Part shown: one piece after another, positions 19,632 to 28,195 of the stretch
How positions within the stretch are numbered: position 1 is the first letter of the stretch
Layout of the letters: every line of letters starts with the position of its first letter
DNA from: Pseudomonas atagonensis
GTDB taxonomy: Bacteria > Pseudomonadota > Gammaproteobacteria > Pseudomonadales > Pseudomonadaceae
Reading direction: 5' to 3'
NCBI RefSeq assembly: GCF_011369485.1
Contig: NZ_VXCA01000011.1
Location: 111,498-175,497, forward strand
DNA: 64,000 nt
The notes under the pieces: model-generated
What the model was told of the DNA's origin: nothing
The model's database searches: none
The model's input: the letters and a program-made list of their open reading frames with translations, nothing else
Program-made: the position numbers and the translations under genes

Positions 19632-20486
19632 TCAAGCCCCAGCCCACGCCTGCAAACTGAGGTGCGCCTTCTCCCCCGGCGCCAGATGCAGACTGTCCGT
19701 TCCGCCCGCCGCCGCTTCGACACAGACAAACTCCGAAATCTCATCCCAGGTCACGCCAAGCAACGGTCGTGAGCCCGGATGCCAGACCACCGTGTCCGCG
19801 CTGTCGCCGGTATCGATGCACAATTCGCGCTGCCAGGCGTGATCTTTCAGCTGCAATTCACCGTCATGCTGAAACACTCGCTGACAGCCACCGTCGACCC
19901 GCAACTCGCCTTCCTGCTGACAAATCTCACGGTTCAACTGGTCGTAACCCTGCGCGCCTTCGAGGCCAGACAGCGCTATCTCACTGACATCGCCAATACG
20001 CCAGTAAGCATGCAAAGCCTGGCTCATCTGGCACGGCATGTCATCCTGATGTTCGGTGCTCAGGCGTAACTCCATGCGTTCACCCAGGTGCGCGTGCAGA
20101 TCGACCTGCCAGTCGCACAACTGCAATTGCCAGTGCAGGCGCACGCCATCCTCGGCGCTGCTGCTGTCGAGCAGTTTCCAGTCGAGCAAACGCGCCCAAC
20201 CGTGTGACGGCCACGCGTTTTCGCTTGGATGGCGGCCATACCACGGCCAGCACACCGGCACACCGCCACGAATGGCGCCGACATGCGGCCACTTCGCCGC
20301 ACACCACAACCACGGCTTTTGCCCACGCGGCTGAAAGTGCAGCAACTGCGCGCCCTGACGACTGAACACCGCCTGACACAGCGGGTGATCGATCACCAAC
20401 ACGTCGCGCATCTGATAGCGCTCCCAGGCGAACACCGGTCGTTCACGCAGGGATTTGAAGAAGCGTTGCAGCGGATGCTCATGCAT
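19632..20486 (-). CDS. D-hexose-6-phosphate mutarotase (aldose 1-epimerase family)
   Basis: About 284 residues of the YeaD-like galactose-mutarotase fold. Visible blocks include FSRQGAQLLHFQPRGQKPWLW, IRGGVPVCWPWYG and SHGWARLLDWKL, with a catalytic-region His (HGWAR) and a glutamate near the C-terminus (ISEFVCVEAA). It interconverts alpha and beta anomers of hexose 6-phosphates, feeding Zwf. The start at 20486 (MHEHPLQRF) is preferred; a TTG at 20507 would add seven residues. It lies between hexR and oprB in the glucose cluster, the same position as in P. putida. A terminator after oprB means it may depend on read-through or its own promoter. Confidence 0.88.
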   Translation of the reverse strand: MHEHPLQRFFKSLRERPVFAWERYQMRDVLVIDHPLCQAVFSRQGAQLLHFQPRGQKPWLWCAAKWPHVGAIRGGVPVCWPWYGRHPSENAWPSHGWARLLDWKLLDSSSAEDGVRLHWQLQLCDWQVDLHAHLGERMELRLSTEHQDDMPCQMSQALHAYWRIGDVSEIALSGLEGAQGYDQLNREICQQEGELRVDGGCQRVFQHDGELQLKDHAWQRELCIDTGDSADTVVWHPGSRPLLGVTWDEISEFVCVEAAAGGTDSLHLAPGEKAHLSLQAWAGA

Positions 20487-20534
20487 GGGCCACGGTTCCA
20501 GACTCAACTTTCATGGGCTGCGACGCCCCTTTCC

Positions 20535-20564
20535 AAAAAAAAGCGGACAGCCTGGGCTGTCCGC
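20535..20564 (-). terminator. Rho-independent terminator after oprB
   Basis: Stem GCGGACAGCC / GGCTGTCCGC followed on the minus strand by eight T. Confidence 0.88.
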
Positions 20565-20602
20565 AAATATGCGCACATAGAGAGGAGCTTATCGCAGACG
20601 CG

Positions 20603-21952
20603 TTAGAACGTAGACTGAATTTTCAGGCCAGCGACCAAAGCGTTGTCCACTGCATCCACACCACCAGGGTGCGTGATGTATTGCAGGTTAGGGCGCACGG
20701 TCAGCCAGTTGGTGACGTGGATGCCGTAGTTGAGCTCGTAGTTGTATTCGGTTTCACGAATCGGCGAGAACACCGGATTGTCGTAGTCCGAAACACCGTT
20801 GGAAGCATTCAGCAGCTCGGCGTTTTTCTTGACGTCATCGTTGACGTGGATACGCGCCGCACCAATGCCGATGTCATCCTTCGGACGCGCATCGAACGGG
20901 CCTTTGTAGACGAACATCACCGACTGGTAGTTGTCGATGAAGTTGGTGTCCTTGTCGTGGAACGTAGCGTTGGCGGCGATGTTCAGACCACGAGTCGCAT
21001 CACCGTTGTGGCTGGTGAGTTGCTGTTGTGCGACGAACCAGTAGCCGTGTTTGCTGCTGTGGGTTTTGTAGGCGTCGCGAGTGGTCGCTGCGTCGAAACC
21101 GTTGACGTCTTCACGGACGTCGGCAGCATCAGCGGTGCTCTTGTAGTAACCGACGCGGTATTCGCCCGGCAGGCTGTTGACCTTCGGCGACCAGACCAGT
21201 TCGACTGGCAGAACAGTACCGGCGGTGCCGCTGCCGCTGAGCTTGAAACCGTTGCCGTGTTCCAGCTGCGACGGGTTCTGGTTGTACGCACCGATCTGCG
21301 CGTAGAGCTCGTCGTTGATGTTGTACTTGACGCGAATCGCGGCCTGGCTGACTGGCCAGTTGTACCAGATGTTGGTTGCCCAGTTACCCACTTGCGAGCC
21401 GCAGAACGCCAGGTTCTGGAAGTCGCACGGGAAGGTGTTGAAGTCTTCGCCTTCACCGAAGTAACCGGCCTTGACGTCGAGTTTGTTGTCGAAGAACTGG
21501 TGCTGAATCCACAACTGGGTCAGACGCACCATGTGGCCACGGCCGTAGACTTCTTGCGATGAACTCAAGGTGCCGGCACGCGGATCGCCGACGCGGTCGT
21601 TGGAGATGTTGTAACCGTTACGGTTGGTCAGCTGGATCTTGGCCTGAGTGTTGTCCCAGCCCCACAGCTTTTGCAGATCGAGTGCCACGCCGAGACCGAA
21701 CTGGTCAGCGTAACGCGCGGTCTTGTCGTCGTTGTAGCCACCGTGCAGGTTGCCACCGACTTCCCCAACGTAGTCGGCCTTGATGTCGATACCCTGCTCG
21801 ATCAGCTTGGTCCGCTCACCACCCCAGTCGCCGGTCATCCATTTGGAATCGGAGCTGAAGGCATCCGCGGCCATCGCGTTACCGGCCAGCACCAGTGCTG
21901 CCGCGGCGGAGATTTGGCAGATCAACCGGGCATTGACGTGTTTCTTTTTCAT
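20603..21952 (-). CDS. oprB: Carbohydrate-selective porin OprB
   Basis: 449 residues. The signal peptide (MKKKHVNARLICQISAAAAL to about GNAMA) is followed by an OprB-type 16-strand outer membrane barrel. Typical segments are DSKWMTGDWGGERTKLIEQG and a terminal phenylalanine (KIQSTF) used by the Bam machinery. It admits glucose into the periplasm for the GtsABCD transporter encoded upstream. The start at 21952 follows GAGG. The leader contains AACAATAA (minus strand 21969-21976), a candidate Crc/Hfq site. It is last in the gts operon order but separated from gtsD by 137 bp, so it may have its own promoter. Confidence 0.94.
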   Translation of the reverse strand: MKKKHVNARLICQISAAAALVLAGNAMAADAFSSDSKWMTGDWGGERTKLIEQGIDIKADYVGEVGGNLHGGYNDDKTARYADQFGLGVALDLQKLWGWDNTQAKIQLTNRNGYNISNDRVGDPRAGTLSSSQEVYGRGHMVRLTQLWIQHQFFDNKLDVKAGYFGEGEDFNTFPCDFQNLAFCGSQVGNWATNIWYNWPVSQAAIRVKYNINDELYAQIGAYNQNPSQLEHGNGFKLSGSGTAGTVLPVELVWSPKVNSLPGEYRVGYYKSTADAADVREDVNGFDAATTRDAYKTHSSKHGYWFVAQQQLTSHNGDATRGLNIAANATFHDKDTNFIDNYQSVMFVYKGPFDARPKDDIGIGAARIHVNDDVKKNAELLNASNGVSDYDNPVFSPIRETEYNYELNYGIHVTNWLTVRPNLQYITHPGGVDAVDNALVAGLKIQSTF

Positions 21953-21968
21953 CCCTACATCCTCGTCT

Positions 21969-21976
21969 TTATTGTT
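21969..21976 (-). promoter_or_regulatory. Candidate Hfq/Crc CA motif in oprB leader
   Basis: Minus-strand AACAATAA, 16-24 nt before the start codon and directly before the Shine-Dalgarno GAGG. Confidence 0.5.
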
Positions 21977-22089
21977 ATTAACTGTTTTTATCTAACGCGG
22001 TTTACATAAATTGCGATGGATTACAGGCAATCCGCCGCGTACTCCTCTTTTGGAGCAAACCTACAAAGGCCCGCTCCCACATTTGATCT

Positions 22090-23250
22090 TCAGCGACCTT
22101 TGAATTGCGCGACGTTCGCCGAACGCGCTTCAGTTTGCGCTTGGCCCGCAACGCCCAAACGCTCGCCAGTTTTGGCATCGAACAACAACACTTTCGACGG
22201 ATCGAATTGCAGCGTCAGACTCTCGCCCACCTGCGGCGCCACGTCCGGCGCCAGTCGGCAGCAGACCTTGGTGTCGTTCAGGTTGACGAACACCAAGGTG
22301 TCCGGCCCCGTCGGCTCGGTGACTTGCACTTCAGCCTTGATGCTCGGCAGGCCATTGCCCTCGCCGTTCGCCAGAACAATCTGCTCCGGACGCAGGCCGA
22401 GGATCACTTCGCGATCTTCAAGACCTGCGTCCTGCATGCCCATCGGCAATTCACAACGCGCCTGACCACTGTCTAGCAGCGCCAGCAAACGACCGTCCTT
22501 GCGTTGCAGACGCAGCGGAATGAAGTTCATCGGCGGCGAGCCGATGAAGCTCGCGACGAACAGGTTGGCCGGATCGTTGTAGATCTCTTTTGGCGTACCG
22601 AACTGCTGAATGATGCCGTCCTTCATCACCGCAACCTTGTCGCCCAGCGTCATCGCTTCGATCTGGTCGTGGGTCACGTAGACCGTGGTGGTTTTCAGGC
22701 GCTGGTGCATCAGTTTCATTTCGGTGCGCATCTCGACGCGCAGCTTGGCGTCGAGGTTGGACAGCGGTTCGTCGAACAGATAGATCTTCGGCCGCCGCGC
22801 CAGTGCACGACCCATGGCCACACGCTGTTGCTGACCACCAGAGAGCTGGCCCGGCTTGCGGTTAAGCAGATGTTCGATCTGCAGCAGCTTCGCCACGCGA
22901 GCTACTTCTTCGTCGATCGCCGACTGCGGCATCTTGCGGATTTTCAGACCGAATTCGATGTTCTCGCGCACGCTCATGGTCGGGTACAGCGCGTAGGACT
23001 GGAACACCATGGCGATGTCGCGATCCTTCGGGCTCATGCCACTGACGTCCTGGTCGCCGATCATGATCGCGCCACCGGTGATGGTTTCCAGACCGGCGAT
23101 GCAGTTCATCAGGGTCGACTTGCCGCAGCCCGACGGGCCGACGAGGATCAGGAACTCACCGTCCTTGATCGACAGTTCAATGTTCTTCAGGGTGTCCGGC
23201 AGGCCGGCACCGTAGGTCTTGTTTACATTGCGAAGTTCGAGCGTAGCCAT
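22090..23250 (-). CDS. gtsD: Glucose ABC transporter ATP-binding subunit
   Basis: 386 residues of the MalK/UgpC type. Walker A GPSGCGKST spans about 38-46, the signature is LSGGQQQR, Walker B is IYLFDEPLSNLD and the switch histidine lies in YVTHDQIEAM. The C-terminal TOBE/OB regulatory domain follows from about 240. The start at 23250 (MATLELRNVNKTYG) is the family start; the frame extends upstream only as a shadow over gtsC. Two base pairs separate it from gtsC. It powers import of glucose (and probably mannitol or mannose) by GtsBC. Confidence 0.94.
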   Translation of the reverse strand: MATLELRNVNKTYGAGLPDTLKNIELSIKDGEFLILVGPSGCGKSTLMNCIAGLETITGGAIMIGDQDVSGMSPKDRDIAMVFQSYALYPTMSVRENIEFGLKIRKMPQSAIDEEVARVAKLLQIEHLLNRKPGQLSGGQQQRVAMGRALARRPKIYLFDEPLSNLDAKLRVEMRTEMKLMHQRLKTTTVYVTHDQIEAMTLGDKVAVMKDGIIQQFGTPKEIYNDPANLFVASFIGSPPMNFIPLRLQRKDGRLLALLDSGQARCELPMGMQDAGLEDREVILGLRPEQIVLANGEGNGLPSIKAEVQVTEPTGPDTLVFVNLNDTKVCCRLAPDVAPQVGESLTLQFDPSKVLLFDAKTGERLGVAGQAQTEARSANVAQFKGR

Positions 23251-23252
23251 GA

Positions 23253-24098
23253 TTACCCCTTGACTGCGCCGGCCGTCAGCCCGCGCACGAAATACTTGCC
23301 TGCGACCACATAGACCAGCAGGGTCGGCAGCCCGGCGATCATCGCCGCTGCCATGTCCACGTTGTATTCCTTGGCGCCGGTGCTGGTGTTGACCAGGTTG
23401 TTCAGCGCCACGGTGATCGGTTGCGAATCGCCACTGGAGAACACCACACCGAAGAGGAAGTCGTTCCAGATCTGGGTGAATTGCCAGATCAGGCAAACCA
23501 TGATGATCGGCGTCGACATCGGCAGGATGATCATGCGGAAGATGGTGAAGAACCCTGCACCGTCCAGGCGTGCTGCCTTGATCAGCGCATCCGGAATGCT
23601 CACGTAATAGTTACGGAAAAACAGCGTGGTGAACGCCAGACCGTAGACCACATGGATGAACACAAGGCCCGTGGTGGTGCTCGCCAGGCCCATTTTGCCA
23701 AGGGTGAACGAGGCCGGCAGCAGCACGGTCTGGAACGGCAGGAAGCAGCCGAACAGCAACAGACCGAAGAACAGCTGCGAACCGCGGAAGCGCCAGAACG
23801 ACAGTACGTAGCCGTTCAACGCACCGATGGCGGTGGAGATGATGACTGCCGGAACAGTGATCTTGATCGAGTTCCAGAAGTAACCGTCAACCGTGGCCCA
23901 GGCCTTGACCCAGCCGATGCCGCTGACCACGGTCGGCCAGCTCAGCAGGTTGCCGGTGCTGATGTCTTCCGGGGTCTTGAAGCTGGTCAACAGCATCACC
24001 ACCAGCGGAATCAGGTACAGCATGACAGCGAGGATCAGCACGGCGTAAATCGCGATGCGACTCAGGCTGATCGCAGGTTTGGCAGCGAGACTAGTCAT
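23253..24098 (-). CDS. gtsC: Glucose ABC transporter permease subunit 2
   Basis: 281 residues with six transmembrane segments typical of the MalG group. The EAA loop ALIKAARLDGAGFFTIFRMI, which docks on the ATPase, lies near residue 195. The start overlaps the end of gtsB by 8 bp and the stop is 2 bp before gtsD, so the block is translationally coupled. It forms the inner-membrane channel with GtsB. Confidence 0.93.
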   Translation of the reverse strand: MTSLAAKPAISLSRIAIYAVLILAVMLYLIPLVVMLLTSFKTPEDISTGNLLSWPTVVSGIGWVKAWATVDGYFWNSIKITVPAVIISTAIGALNGYVLSFWRFRGSQLFFGLLLFGCFLPFQTVLLPASFTLGKMGLASTTTGLVFIHVVYGLAFTTLFFRNYYVSIPDALIKAARLDGAGFFTIFRMIILPMSTPIIMVCLIWQFTQIWNDFLFGVVFSSGDSQPITVALNNLVNTSTGAKEYNVDMAAAMIAGLPTLLVYVVAGKYFVRGLTAGAVKG

Positions 24099-24999
24099 GA
24101 CGCTTGGTCCTCAGCTCGGAGTACAGGTAAGGCACGATGATCGCGAGGATCGCACCGAGCATCAGGATTGCACTGGCCGAGCCCATGCCCATCTGCCCAC
24201 GGCTGAACGTGAACGAGTACATGAACATCGCCGGCAGGTCGGAAGAATAACCCGGGCCACCCGCCGTCATCGCCGCGACCAGGTCGAAGCTCTTGATCGC
24301 GATGTGCGCCAGGATCATCACCGCACTGAAGAACACCGGACGCAGGCTTGGCAGCACCACTTTCCAGTAAATGCGCGGCATGCTTGCGCCGTCGATCTGG
24401 GCGGCACGAATGATCGATTGATCGACGCCACGCAGACCGGCGAGGAACATCGCCATGATGAACCCCGAAGCTTGCCAGACCGCCGCGATCACCAGGCAAT
24501 ACACCACGCGATCCGGGTCGATCAGCCAGTCGAGACGGAAGCCTTCCCAGCCCCAGTCCCGCAGCAATTTGTCCAGGCCCATGCCCGGGTTGAGCAGCCA
24601 TTTCCATGCGGTACCGGTGACGATCATCGAGAGCGCCATCGGGTACAGGTAAATGGTGCGGATGAAGCCTTCGCGACGGATTTTCTGGTCGAGGAAAATC
24701 GCCAGCGTCACACCGATCACCAAAGTGATGCCGATGAACATGCCGCCGAACACGGCCAGGTTCTTGCTCGCCACCCACCAGCGGTCGTTGTCGAACAGCC
24801 GCGCGTATTGCGCCAGTCCGGCCCACTTGTAATTCGGCAGGAAGGTCGACGTGGTGAACGACAGCACGAACGTCCACAGGATGTAGCCATAGAAGCCCAC
24901 CAGCACGATGAACATGCTCGGCGCCAGCACCAGTTTCGGTAGCCAGCGCTGCAATGCATCGAACGGCGAGGCCTTGCTGAACACAGCAACAGAACTCAT
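24091..24999 (-). CDS. gtsB: Glucose ABC transporter permease subunit 1
   Basis: 302 residues, MalF-like, six to seven membrane segments. The EAA loop IIRAAQIDGASMPRIYWKVV is near residue 215. The start at 24999 has only a weak ribosome site, and the gene is separated from gtsA by 221 bp filled by a palindromic repeat (25038-25200). This gap is unlike the tight gtsB-C-D spacing and probably lowers expression of the membrane components relative to the abundant binding protein. Confidence 0.93.
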   Translation of the reverse strand: MSSVAVFSKASPFDALQRWLPKLVLAPSMFIVLVGFYGYILWTFVLSFTTSTFLPNYKWAGLAQYARLFDNDRWWVASKNLAVFGGMFIGITLVIGVTLAIFLDQKIRREGFIRTIYLYPMALSMIVTGTAWKWLLNPGMGLDKLLRDWGWEGFRLDWLIDPDRVVYCLVIAAVWQASGFIMAMFLAGLRGVDQSIIRAAQIDGASMPRIYWKVVLPSLRPVFFSAVMILAHIAIKSFDLVAAMTAGGPGYSSDLPAMFMYSFTFSRGQMGMGSASAILMLGAILAIIVPYLYSELRTKRHD

Positions 25000-25037
25000 G
25001 GGGAAATCCAGTACAGAGAATTACAGTGAGATCCCTT

Positions 25038-25200
25038 GTGGGAGCGGGCTTGGTGGCGAGGGGATTTATCCCCGTTCGGCTGCGAAGCAGTCGCAAAACC
25101 ATTGCATGCGGTGTTTCTGAAGCTCCACCATTGCAACTCTTTGGGGTCGCTGCGCGACCCAACGGGGATGAATCCCCTCGCCACAAAAGCCCGCTCCCAC
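25038..25200. repeat. Inverted repeat of the GGCGAGGGGATTTATCCCC family
   Basis: Outer arms GTGGGAGCGGGCTTG / inverse GCCCGCTCCCAC and inner arms GGCGAGGGGATTTATCCCCG / CGGGGATGAATCCCCTCGCC. It fills the gtsA-gtsB gap. A second copy, lacking the outer GTGGGAGC arm, is at 40352-40484. Confidence 0.85.
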
Positions 25201-25220
25201 AGGGGTTGCGGTGTTAGCCG

Positions 25221-26522
25221 TTATTTAGCCGACTGAATCGCCGCGCCGAGTTTCTTCGCAGCATCGGCCGGGTCGGCTTTCGGGTCGTTGATGTAGTTGG
25301 TCACGACATCAAAGAACGCGCCCTGCACGGCCAGCGTGGTCGCCATGTTGTGCGCCATGCTCGGCTGCAGGCCGCCAGACTTGGCGTCCGCGAGGAAGTC
25401 CTTGGCAGCGGTTTGTGCGCAGGAGTCGAAACCGAGTTTCTCCATGTTGTTCAACATGTCGTTGCGAACCGGGATCGAGCCTTTGTTGATGCTGAAGACT
25501 TTCTGGAAGTTTTCACCCAATACGACTTTGGCGATGTCCTGCTGACCGGCCGCAGTACCAGCGTCTTTCTGCTTGAACACAGCCAGCGAGTCGATGTTGT
25601 AGGTGAACGCCTTGTCGGTGCCCGGGAAGGCTACGCACTCGTAATCCTTGCCGGCGACTTTCTTGGCGGCGGTCCATTCGGACTTGGCCCAGTCACCCAT
25701 GATCTGCATGCCGGCCTTGCCGTTGATGACTTTGGCGGCTTCAAGGTTCCAGTCCTGGCCCTTGCCGTCGGCGTCCATGTAGGTCGCGACTTTCTTCAGC
25801 TCGGTCAGAGCCTTGACCATGTCCGGGCCGGTCAGCGCACTGTTGTCCAGATCGACCAGGGCTTTCTTGTAGCCATCGACGCCCATGACCGAAAGCACCA
25901 CGGCTTCGAACACGGTGCTGTCCTGCCAAGGCTGACCGCCGTGGGCCAGCGGAATGAAGCCCGCCGCCTTGAGCTTGTCGCCAGCGGCGTAGAATTCTTC
26001 GAGGGTGGTCGGGTTCTTGGTGATACCGGCTTTCTTGAAGACTTCCGGGTTGATCCACAGCCAGTTCACGCGGTGAATGTTCACCGGCACGGCCACGTAA
26101 TCACCGTCGTACTTCACGGTATCGGAGACTTTCTTGTCGAGCAGGCTGTCCCACTTCTCTTCTTTGGAAACGTCTTTCAAGACGTCGGTGTCGAGCAGAC
26201 CAGTCGACGCCCATTCCTGGATGTCCGGGCCTTTGATCTGGGCAACGCCCGGCGGGTTACCGGCCACGGCACGGCTTTTCAGTACGGTCATGGCAGTCGC
26301 ACCGCCACCGCCGGCAACGGCGCCGTCCTTCCAGGTGAAGCCGTCTTTTTCAACTTGGGCCTTGAGCACATCAACGGCAGCTTTTTCGCCACCGGACGTC
26401 CACCAGTGCACGACTTCCACCGAACCTTTGGATTCGGCAGCGGACACACTGAGAGGCAGAATTGCGAGCGGGAACAGGGAGGCGACAGAAATGACAGTAG
26501 CGAGGCGAGAAATCGCATTCAT
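25221..26522 (-). CDS. gtsA: Glucose ABC transporter periplasmic substrate-binding protein
   Basis: 433 residues. The signal peptide ([20 protein letters not shown], cleavage near VSAAES) is followed by a type-1 extracellular solute-binding fold with [20 protein letters not shown] at the start, typical of sugar-binding proteins. It delivers glucose to GtsBCD. The start at 26522 has AAAGG about 10 nt upstream and a perfect signal peptide; the longer frame from 26552 is a leader shadow. The leader contains overlapping AACAACAA and AACAAGAA (minus strand 26536-26546), candidate Crc/Hfq sites touching the ribosome site. It is first in the gtsABCD order. Confidence 0.95.
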   Translation of the reverse strand: MNAISRLATVISVASLFPLAILPLSVSAAESKGSVEVVHWWTSGGEKAAVDVLKAQVEKDGFTWKDGAVAGGGGATAMTVLKSRAVAGNPPGVAQIKGPDIQEWASTGLLDTDVLKDVSKEEKWDSLLDKKVSDTVKYDGDYVAVPVNIHRVNWLWINPEVFKKAGITKNPTTLEEFYAAGDKLKAAGFIPLAHGGQPWQDSTVFEAVVLSVMGVDGYKKALVDLDNSALTGPDMVKALTELKKVATYMDADGKGQDWNLEAAKVINGKAGMQIMGDWAKSEWTAAKKVAGKDYECVAFPGTDKAFTYNIDSLAVFKQKDAGTAAGQQDIAKVVLGENFQKVFSINKGSIPVRNDMLNNMEKLGFDSCAQTAAKDFLADAKSGGLQPSMAHNMATTLAVQGAFFDVVTNYINDPKADPADAAKKLGAAIQSAK

Positions 26523-26535
26523 CTGAGATGTACCT

Positions 26536-26546
26536 TTCTTGTTGTT
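26536..26546 (-). promoter_or_regulatory. Candidate double Hfq/Crc CA motif in gtsA leader
   Basis: Minus strand AACAACAAGAA gives two overlapping AANAANAA matches immediately before the AAAGG ribosome site. Confidence 0.55.
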
Positions 26547-26641
26547 ATGCATTGCAAGTCTGGTGCTTGCGCTGCACAGGAGTTTAAACAGGGCGATTCC
26601 CTTCGCAGGTAACGAAGGGACGCGGGAATGTCACCACATGG

Positions 26642-27901
26642 TTACACAGGACTGTGCCGGGACCACTGCGCCAGCGCAGTCGCCATGCTCGGTGACAAGG
26701 GTAGACGAGGGATCAGCACCGCTTGCCAGGCGTGATACAGATCGGGTTTGCCCGGCCAGATATCGGCACTCGGGATGTTTTGCGGATTGAGTTCGTGGTG
26801 CCAGCTGCCGTCGCAACGGTCGATGAAATTCACCTCGCAAAATTCCCAGAACAGTCGGTACCAGCTCTCGAATTGCGCATCGCCGGTGCGTTTGAGCAAG
26901 GCACTTGCCGCAGCGCTGGCTTCGGCATGGGTCCAGTGCAGACGATGGCGGACGACCGCTTTGTTGTCCCAGTCGAGGGTGTACACGATGCCCGGCGCAC
27001 CATCGATGTTCCAGCCGTGGCGGCAGTTTTGTTCGAAGAGTTTTTGCGCGTCGGTGGCCAGCCAGCCGGGCGTAAGCATGCCGGCCTGACCCCGCGCCGC
27101 TTCGAGGTGCAGCAACAGCCGCGCCCACTCGAAACCGTGGCCCGGCGTGGTGCCGTAGGGGCGAAAACCGTCGGCCGGGTTGTCGTGGTTGTATTCGCGC
27201 AGCGGCTGCCAGTTTCGGTCGAAATGCTCAATGACCATATATCCATTAGCGGCTGCGTGACCGTGAATCACCCGCTCGACGATGCGTTGCGCGCGCACCA
27301 GCCAGCGCGGGTCTTCAGTGACGTCGGCGAGGGCGAGAAACGCTTCGGTCGCGTGCATGTTGCTGTTGGCACCGCGATAGGCTTCCTCTTCGCTCCAGTC
27401 ACGGTTGAAGAATTCGCGCAGGGCACCCTCTTCTTCGCTCCAGAACCAGGTGTCGATGATGTCGATTGCATCATCGAGCAACGCCTGCGCGCCGGGACGC
27501 TGGGCGACCACCGCAGAACTTGCCGCCAATGCTACGAAGGCGTGCAGATAGGCATTCTTGCCTTCGTTGCCGTCGCGGTGTTCGGCGACCGCAAACCAGC
27601 CGCCATGCAGCGCGTCACGCAACGGCCCGCGCAGCGCGGCGATGCCGTGATCGACCAGTTCGGCGAAACCCGGCAGACCTTGAATATGGGCCATGGCGAA
27701 GCTGTGGGTCATGCGTGCGGTGTTCATGGTTTCGGCTTGCGCGTTCGCGGGCAGACGGCCGCGTTCGTCGAGGTTGCCGAAACCTTCGGGCAGTTTTGAC
27801 GCCTTGGCGAAATCCAGCAGGCGCAGGCCTTCGGCGGCGAGCCATTGCTGGTGGGCAGGGGCGTTCAGCCAACTGCTGAAGCCGGGTTGGAAGCGATCCA
27901 T
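26642..27901 (-). CDS. AGE-family epimerase/isomerase (D-mannose isomerase-like)
   Basis: 419 residues of the alpha6/alpha6-barrel N-acylglucosamine 2-epimerase superfamily. Conserved pieces include RMTHSFAMAHIQGLPG, NSNMHATEAFLALAD, GHGFEWARLLLHLE and WTHAEASAAASALL, whose histidines fit the proton-shuttling pair of YihS/mannose isomerase. It probably interconverts mannose and fructose (or a related ketose), feeding sugar taken up by the adjacent Gts system. The start at 27901 follows AAAAAAGG, overlapped by AACAACAA (27914-27921), another Crc/Hfq-type site. It lies upstream of gtsA on the same strand with a 119-bp gap. Confidence 0.87.
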   Translation of the reverse strand: MDRFQPGFSSWLNAPAHQQWLAAEGLRLLDFAKASKLPEGFGNLDERGRLPANAQAETMNTARMTHSFAMAHIQGLPGFAELVDHGIAALRGPLRDALHGGWFAVAEHRDGNEGKNAYLHAFVALAASSAVVAQRPGAQALLDDAIDIIDTWFWSEEEGALREFFNRDWSEEEAYRGANSNMHATEAFLALADVTEDPRWLVRAQRIVERVIHGHAAANGYMVIEHFDRNWQPLREYNHDNPADGFRPYGTTPGHGFEWARLLLHLEAARGQAGMLTPGWLATDAQKLFEQNCRHGWNIDGAPGIVYTLDWDNKAVVRHRLHWTHAEASAAASALLKRTGDAQFESWYRLFWEFCEVNFIDRCDGSWHHELNPQNIPSADIWPGKPDLYHAWQAVLIPRLPLSPSMATALAQWSRHSPV

Positions 27902-27913
27902 GGATGGCCTTTT

Positions 27914-27921
27914 TTGTTGTT
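27914..27921 (-). promoter_or_regulatory. Candidate Hfq/Crc CA motif in the AGE-family gene leader
   Basis: Minus-strand AACAACAA followed by AAAAAGG, so the motif abuts the ribosome site. Confidence 0.55.
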
Positions 27922-28007
27922 ATGACTGCGGGGAGTCTAAACAACGGGCCGGGGCGGGCTTGTAACGAAGGGGGCTGGTTTTGTCACCAGACCGTGACAA
28001 AGAGTGA

Positions 28008-28183
28008 CCCTCACCCCAGCCCTCTCCCAGAGGTAGAGGGGGCCGACCGAGTGGTGCCGAGCTATCCGCCAACCTGTCACATCGAGTCGATTATGGATTC
28101 GCTACCGGACTTCCAGGTCGGCGTATCTCTGCAGCATCCCCCGATCAGTCCCCTCTCCCTCTGGGAGAGGGCTAGGGTGAGGG
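28008..28183. repeat. ~176-bp palindromic repeat (R178-like), copy 2
   Basis: Ends CCCTCACCCCAGCCCTCTCC and inverse GAGAGGGCTAGGGTGAGGG; interior GTCGATTATGGATTC. It fills the gap between gtrS and the AGE-family gene. Confidence 0.82.
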
Positions 28184-28195
28184 AAAGCTTTTGAC

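Noticed and set aside
24095..25186. Minus-strand ORF of 363 codons overlapping gtsB in another frame
   Set aside because: It covers the repeat and gtsB out of frame and lacks any recognisable domain.
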